DNA from: DAOWGG01 sp965369815
GTDB lineage: Bacteria > Patescibacteriota > Gracilibacteria > UM-FILTER-43-11
Direction of reading: 5' to 3'
Length of the DNA stretch: 24,460 nt
Assembly: GCA_965369815.1 (NCBI GenBank)
Contig: CBDUQS010000018.1
Span: forward strand, 1 to 24,460
A program made the translations under genes and the position numbers. Position 1 is the first letter of the stretch, and each line of letters begins with the position of its first letter. The notes beneath the pieces are model-generated. The model worked only from the letters and a program-made list of their open reading frames with translations. It made no database searches and was not told the origin of the DNA. Positions 20,867 to 24,460 of the stretch are shown piece by piece.

Positions 20867-22528
20867 TTAATTTTGAACGATGGTGGTCGCCATGTCATCA
20901 AGTTCCTCTTTCATCTCCAAAGGGCCTGTTAATAAGAAGTGACTATCGTCATCGCGCTCTACCTCAATTAAATAGTTATCACCTTTCATTTCCTTCTTTC
21001 CCAAGCTCATTTCATCGAGAATTTCTAATGTGATTTTCGAATCGGTGACGTGATCCATTGAATCTTCTCCGAATCCAACCGTCCAAACGGTGTTTTCAAT
21101 GGAGCCGAAACTTCGGTAATACCAATTTTTTGGATACTGAACGGAAAAATCTTTGTGAGGGTTTTCATACAATCTCATCCCATCAAGAATCGTCTGAACT
21201 CCCCCATCACTACCCGCCTTTACTATTTTTTGTTCATATCGGATGAGAACTTCTTCTCCATCCAAAAGTATCCAGTCACGCTCTTCGCCCGCCTCAAAAT
21301 GAGCCTCTTTTTCAAAGTTGAATTCATCAGCAGAAGAGGTGTAACTAAAAAGAGTTCTAAATTTCTGATCGTCCACCAAATAAACCGCTGCGATTAAATT
21401 TTGTTGATCAATCACTTCAAACTGAACCACCTCAGCTCCATCAGGAAGAATGGTTTCTTGATGCTTTGTGAACACCATAACCACCTTTTCAACCTCACTA
21501 ACCTCAGCAACTTCTTCGTCAGGTTCATCGGACATTGCCTCATCGTCTAATTCAGCAGAAAAATCTTCCGATTCCATGGATTCCTCTGGTTCATCCAAAC
21601 ATTCGTAACTGGTGGGGCACCCATCCTTGTTTAAATTCTTTGTTTCGTAATTCGTACAACCTGTTGGTGTTGAAACGTAAGGACAATCTAAATCCAATTC
21701 AATATCATCCACCGAGATACAAATTCCTTCTGCATCTTCTTCGCCACTCGTGAGCTCACAACGGAATTCTTCTGGGCAAACTATGTTTTCTTTTCCTCCA
21801 CATTTTTCCCCACTTTTTGTTTTACTCACTAAAACCTTAAAGCTTTCTAGGAATGAATAAAAGAATTCCTTTTGCTCATCGGTTCCTTGAAAAATGATTT
21901 TATAAACTTTTTCTTTCGATGGATTTGAGCTGTAAATACGAATCTCACCCTCTTCGGTGTAGCGAAGGGATCGCTGAGAACCAATGGTGATTGGCGTTCC
22001 ATCTTCAATTTCTTTCGACGTAACGAATTCATCTAGCTCTACATCGGTACTAAAAACGTCGATCACGACAATTGTTTTACCATTCCCACGCAAGGTGATG
22101 GATTGAGTTTCTTCTAATAATTCCCAGAGAGATGGGTAATTAAACATAAAACCGAATTTACTATTTTCATATTCATTGCTCTCTCCGTCCTCCATCCCCC
22201 CTTCGATCACCACTTCTTTTACATTAAACACTTTGGCTTTCCCATCGATCGAACTCTCCATTTCCCCTGAAACAACCACCTCTTTATCGAGATAATTATT
22301 TAAATTAACAATGGAGCTTTGAATCACAATAATCTCACCGTCTTCGGTTTGAATTTGATGGGTTCCATCGTTGTAAATATCAATGTCAAAATTCTCAATC
22401 ACCCCCTTGTAAGAGCTTGCCTCAGGTTCTGCATCCACTCGATCTTCTAAATCGGGTGCTGAGTTACCACAAGCCGCCACTAACATGATAGAGAGAGTAA
22501 CCAAAAGTAATTTAAACCAATTTTTCAT
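20867..22528 (-). CDS. Lipoprotein with two PsbP/LpqN-like regions and a Cys-rich middle
   Basis: The start MKNWFKLLLVTLSIMLVAAC is a lipoprotein signal with lipobox LVAAC, so the mature 534 residues are anchored at the outer face of the membrane. After it comes a beta-rich region (near 38-115). A segment with FGFMFNYPSLWELLEETQSITLRG (near 127-150) resembles the PsbP/DUF1795 fold, as does a second C-terminal one with DFSVQYPKNWYYRSFGS (near 455-471). Between are ten or so Cys in two clusters (CGGKENIVCPEEFRCEL near 244-260 and CPYVSTPTGC to YECL near 281-313), then an acidic linker. The function is unknown; the layout suggests a secreted binding or adhesion protein. Stop TAA 20867; upstream, a TATAAT (22588-22593) is a likely promoter. 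Confidence 0.75.
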   Translation of the reverse strand: MKNWFKLLLVTLSIMLVAACGNSAPDLEDRVDAEPEASSYKGVIENFDIDIYNDGTHQIQTEDGEIIVIQSSIVNLNNYLDKEVVVSGEMESSIDGKAKVFNVKEVVIEGGMEDGESNEYENSKFGFMFNYPSLWELLEETQSITLRGNGKTIVVIDVFSTDVELDEFVTSKEIEDGTPITIGSQRSLRYTEEGEIRIYSSNPSKEKVYKIIFQGTDEQKEFFYSFLESFKVLVSKTKSGEKCGGKENIVCPEEFRCELTSGEEDAEGICISVDDIELDLDCPYVSTPTGCTNYETKNLNKDGCPTSYECLDEPEESMESEDFSAELDDEAMSDEPDEEVAEVSEVEKVVMVFTKHQETILPDGAEVVQFEVIDQQNLIAAVYLVDDQKFRTLFSYTSSADEFNFEKEAHFEAGEERDWILLDGEEVLIRYEQKIVKAGSDGGVQTILDGMRLYENPHKDFSVQYPKNWYYRSFGSIENTVWTVGFGEDSMDHVTDSKITLEILDEMSLGKKEMKGDNYLIEVERDDDSHFLLTGPLEMKEELDDMATTIVQN

Positions 22529-22587
22529 AACACTTAAAATTAACGAAATAACGATATCACTGTATGAAGGGCAGTATCGTGAAGTGA

Positions 22588-22593
22588 ATTATA
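22588..22593 (-). promoter_or_regulatory. Likely -10 of the lipoprotein promoter
   Basis: A perfect TATAAT on the minus strand about 60 bp before the ATG, preceded by TG. The -35 region (TTTATT, 16 bp upstream) is weak. The leader between it and the ATG contains a small dyad, ACTG/CAGT. Confidence 0.4.
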
Positions 22594-22631
22594 CAGAATT
22601 TGCTTAAAAAATAAAGTGGTCATACTTTTTC

Positions 22632-22704
22632 TCCCGCTTGCGGGATCTCGCCTTGCGATGATTTCCCCTTTATTGTTAACCTATCCCCCATTTGAAGGGG
22701 GGTA
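22632..22704. repeat. Three small hairpins upstream of tmk
   Basis: TCCCGC-TT-GCGGGA (22632-22645) is followed by TCGC-CTT-GCGA (22648-22658) and, at 22682-22704, CCCCC-ATTTGAA-GGGGG with three more pairs outside. The C5/G5 hairpin is followed by an A/T-rich, T-rich run. No coding frame is affected. They look like REP-like or terminator-like elements in the divergent spacer. Confidence 0.65.
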
Positions 22705-22770
22705 TATAATTTTAATTTTTTAATTTTTCATTTTTGTCGTATTGTTATTATGTTATTACGTTTATTAAAT

Positions 22771-23358
22771 ATGTTTATTGCTTTTGAAGGCCTAGACGGT
22801 TCCGGATCCTCCACTCAATCCCGTTTGCTAGCGGAAAAATTAGAGAAGAATGCTCATGCTACATTGCTTACCAAAGAGCCGACGGGTGATAATCCGATTG
22901 GAAAGCTCATTCGTGAAGTGCTTCAGCATAAATGGGAAGCATCCCCAGAGGGGCTTCAGCTTCTTTTTTGCGCCGATCGCGCTGAGCATTTGAAAAATGA
23001 GATTGAACCCGCGCTTAAAAACGACCAGATCGTCATCACCGACCGCTATCTATTCTCGACAATCGCTTACGGTGCCTTGGCGGTGAATGATATTAAATGG
23101 CTCGAAAGCCTCAATCAGCATTTCCGTCTGCCCGACATAACCTTTCTATTCAAATTAGATCCTGCGATTTGTATTGAACGCATTCAAGGCCGTGGCAGTG
23201 AGTTTGAATTGTTTGAAAAGCAGGAAAAACTGGAGAAAATTTGGGAGAATTACGAAAAAATCGCCTCTGATTATCCGAATATTCATGTCATCGATGCTAC
23301 CAAAACTATTGAGGAAATTGCGGAGGAGATTTGGGGGATTGTTGGAAAATCTATTTAA
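22771..23358 (+). CDS. tmk: Thymidylate kinase with a P-loop lysine replaced by serine
   Basis: Tmk makes dTDP from dTMP. The start ATG 22771 gives MFIAFEGLDGSGSSTQ, the typical Tmk start; an ATG at 22750 would add seven residues. The 195 residues have the substrate motif TKEPTGDNPIGKLIR, DRYLFSTIAYGAL (DRY-like, near 87-99), a lid region RIQGRGSEFELFE and the terminal IHVIDATKTIEEIAEEI. The P-loop is GLDGSGSST, with Ser where GxxxxGK[ST] has Lys. It may still be an active enzyme in which another Lys substitutes, or be altered; the rest of the protein is well kept. The stop TAA overlaps the Xer stop on the other strand. Confidence 0.88.
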   Translation: MFIAFEGLDGSGSSTQSRLLAEKLEKNAHATLLTKEPTGDNPIGKLIREVLQHKWEASPEGLQLLFCADRAEHLKNEIEPALKNDQIVITDRYLFSTIAYGALAVNDIKWLESLNQHFRLPDITFLFKLDPAICIERIQGRGSEFELFEKQEKLEKIWENYEKIASDYPNIHVIDATKTIEEIAEEIWGIVGKSI

Positions 23359-24170
23359 AGAGGGCTTTTAATGTTCTGAATTGCTGTTTTAGTAATCTGA
23401 GTATAAAGCTGGGTCGTTCTTATGTTTGCATGCCCCAAAAGCGATTGAACATACCGAATATCGGTCCCATTTTCGAGAAGATGGGTGGCAAAACTATGAC
23501 GAAGCGAATGAAAAGTGGCCTCTTTAGAAACATGAGATCTTTTCATTGCATTCGATAAAATCTTCTGCACCGTCCGACGAGCCAATTTACCGCCACGCTC
23601 ACTTACAAATACTGACTCATTTAAATCCCTGTTAAGCAGAAGTTCTTTGAGATCAGACTTAATTGATACCGGCAAAACTGTCATTCGATCCTTCTTGCCC
23701 TTCCCTTGCCTCACCCAAATCACCTCCTCATCCCAGTCCACATCTCTAATTTTTAAATCAATTACCTCGCTCAATCTCAACCCAGCCCCATAAGCCATAC
23801 AAATAAGCACACGATGCTTCAGGTTTGGAGTGTTGTATCTGAGCTGTCGGATTTCATCTCTTGAAAAAATAACAGGAAGTTTATTAGTCCTTCTAGGATA
23901 TCGAACGTTTATAGGCTCATTAATTTTAACCACCTGCTGGTAATAAAATTTAACTGCATTCAAATAAAGAGAAATTGACTGTGACGCCAAACCTCCTTGT
24001 TTTTTAATCAACAAAAACTCCCTCAACCTCTCTTCGGAAAAATATCTAAAATTTGACTTCAAATACTCAAAATAACCCCGCAGACATCTGGAATAATTCT
24101 CAACGGTTCGCGGACTGTAATTTCGATACTCCAACTCGTTTCTTAATGCGCTTAATTCTTCATGATACAT
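23355..24170 (-). CDS. Tyrosine recombinase of the XerC/D/IntI-like type
   Basis: The 271-residue protein has an N-terminal SAM-like core-binding domain (near 1-95, ELEYRNYSPRTVENYSRCLRGYFEYL) and a C-terminal catalytic domain with all active residues: Arg in YGAGLRLSEV, Lys in GKGKKDR, HxxR in HSLRHSFATHL, His in LLGHANIRTT and the Tyr in QLYTQI. It ends SPL, as in Xer-like and integron-like proteins. It lacks the extra helix of IntI between the second and third patches, so an integron integrase is less likely than a Xer- or phage-like recombinase. The gene is convergent with tmk, sharing TTAA of the stops. Its promoter is ringed by inverted repeats (24223-24277), possibly an operator or crossover site. 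Confidence 0.85.
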   Translation of the reverse strand: MYHEELSALRNELEYRNYSPRTVENYSRCLRGYFEYLKSNFRYFSEERLREFLLIKKQGGLASQSISLYLNAVKFYYQQVVKINEPINVRYPRRTNKLPVIFSRDEIRQLRYNTPNLKHRVLICMAYGAGLRLSEVIDLKIRDVDWDEEVIWVRQGKGKKDRMTVLPVSIKSDLKELLLNRDLNESVFVSERGGKLARRTVQKILSNAMKRSHVSKEATFHSLRHSFATHLLENGTDIRYVQSLLGHANIRTTQLYTQITKTAIQNIKSPL

Positions 24171-24222
24171 AAAATACTTGGTTAAAATGCTATTTATTCA
24201 CCGTTATACAAAAGAGTTTTTG

Positions 24223-24251
24223 AATTTAGTGCACATAGCGTGTAAAGTCAA
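24223..24251 (-). promoter_or_regulatory. Promoter of the recombinase gene
   Basis: On the minus strand TTGACT (24246-24251), a 17-bp spacer and TAAATT (24223-24228). The half-site TGCACATA (24230-24237) lies in the spacer. The predicted start is near 24216, about 46 nt before the ATG. Confidence 0.55.
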
Positions 24252-24277
24252 GTATGTTATGTGCAATATTGCGCATA
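24230..24277. promoter_or_regulatory. Cluster of palindromic TGCACATA-type sites around the recombinase promoter
   Basis: TGCACATA (24230-24237) is followed after 20 bp by its exact inverse TATGTGCA (24258-24265), which continues into the 20-bp near-palindrome TATGTGCAATATTGCGCATA (24258-24277) with 9 of 10 pairs. Three related half-sites thus cover the -10/-35 spacer and the region just upstream of the -35. This is what an autoregulatory operator or a recombinase-binding site would look like. Confidence 0.6.
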
Positions 24278-24407
24278 GAAACGAGTTAGCGTAAAAGCCA
24301 CAAGTTTTCTCTCTTTAATAAAGGAATTTAATACAGTAATACCCTAAGCTATTGTTTATTTTTGTTTTTAGTTTTCTTAGGTAGGTGAAATTTTGTTCAA
24401 TTTACTC

Positions 24408-24437
24408 TTGATTTGGTGAACAGATATTTACTATAAT
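24408..24437 (+). promoter_or_regulatory. Promoter reading out of the window to the right
   Basis: TTGATT (24408-24413), an 18-bp spacer and a perfect TATAAT (24432-24437). No start codon follows before the window ends. The stretch 24278-24407 is A/T-rich with nothing else recognisable. Confidence 0.5.
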
Positions 24438-24460
24438 TGAATTAATCTTTATAAATAAAT

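Noticed and set aside
23355..24460. Integron with attC sites next to the recombinase
   Set aside because: No GTTRRRY/RYYYAAC pairs with cassette spacing are seen, and the recombinase lacks the IntI-specific insertion.
1..24460. CRISPR array
   Set aside because: No regularly spaced direct repeats of 23-40 bp with unique spacers were found; the repeats present are short words and palindromes.

Overview
The window is about 24.5 kb of a small-genome, moderately AT-rich bacterium. It looks like Candidate Phyla Radiation (Patescibacteria), possibly Peregrinibacteria-like. This placement is inference. It rests on the mix of compact housekeeping genes, tiny GIY-YIG and four-helix-bundle genes, acid-tailed ribosomal proteins, and a near-total lack of Shine-Dalgarno (SD) sequences. 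UGA is still a stop codon: RF2 is present and its own mRNA carries the UGA frameshift site. The code-25 reassignment (UGA=Gly) known in Gracilibacteria/Absconditabacteria therefore does not apply here.

Layout. 1-2.9 kb: the start of an unknown leftward gene, then rightward prfB (programmed frameshift), def, tRNA-Leu(UAG) and tatD. 2.9-5.0 kb: leftward radA between two small GIY-YIG nuclease genes, each bracketed by inverted palindromic repeats. 5.1-6.7 kb: rightward SPFH/prohibitin membrane protein and ammonia-dependent nadE. 6.7-10.6 kb: leftward ruvX, rpsT, a LytR-CpsA-Psr cell-wall ligase, rplL and rplJ; rplJL is preceded by a strong promoter and an L10-type leader with an attenuator. 10.7-14.3 kb: rightward rluD, then leftward four-helix-bundle gene, rplU, csaB and rplS. 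14.4-18.2 kb: a winged-helix regulator, small membrane and helical proteins of unknown function, and a broken yggS. 18.3-24.2 kb: leftward infB, a leftward lipoprotein, rightward tmk, and a leftward tyrosine recombinase with a palindromic upstream region.

Most genes serve translation: RF2, deformylase, L7/L12, L10, L19, L20-class S20, L21, IF-2, RluD, tRNA-Leu. They mix with DNA maintenance (RadA, TatD, RuvX, Xer), nucleotide and cofactor supply (Tmk, NadE) and envelope building (LCP ligase, CsaB, lipoprotein). Genes are packed tightly, with overlapping convergent stops and 2-11 bp gaps.

The most distinctive material is between genes. Three single small genes (two GIY-YIG, one four-helix bundle) each sit inside inverted repeats and look like minimal mobile cassettes; two of these flank radA. 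Other points are an RF2 frameshift site without its SD stimulator in a region that lacks SDs, disordered charged tails on L10, L19 and S20, an exact dyad inside the LCP-gene promoter, and a dyad cluster around the recombinase promoter.
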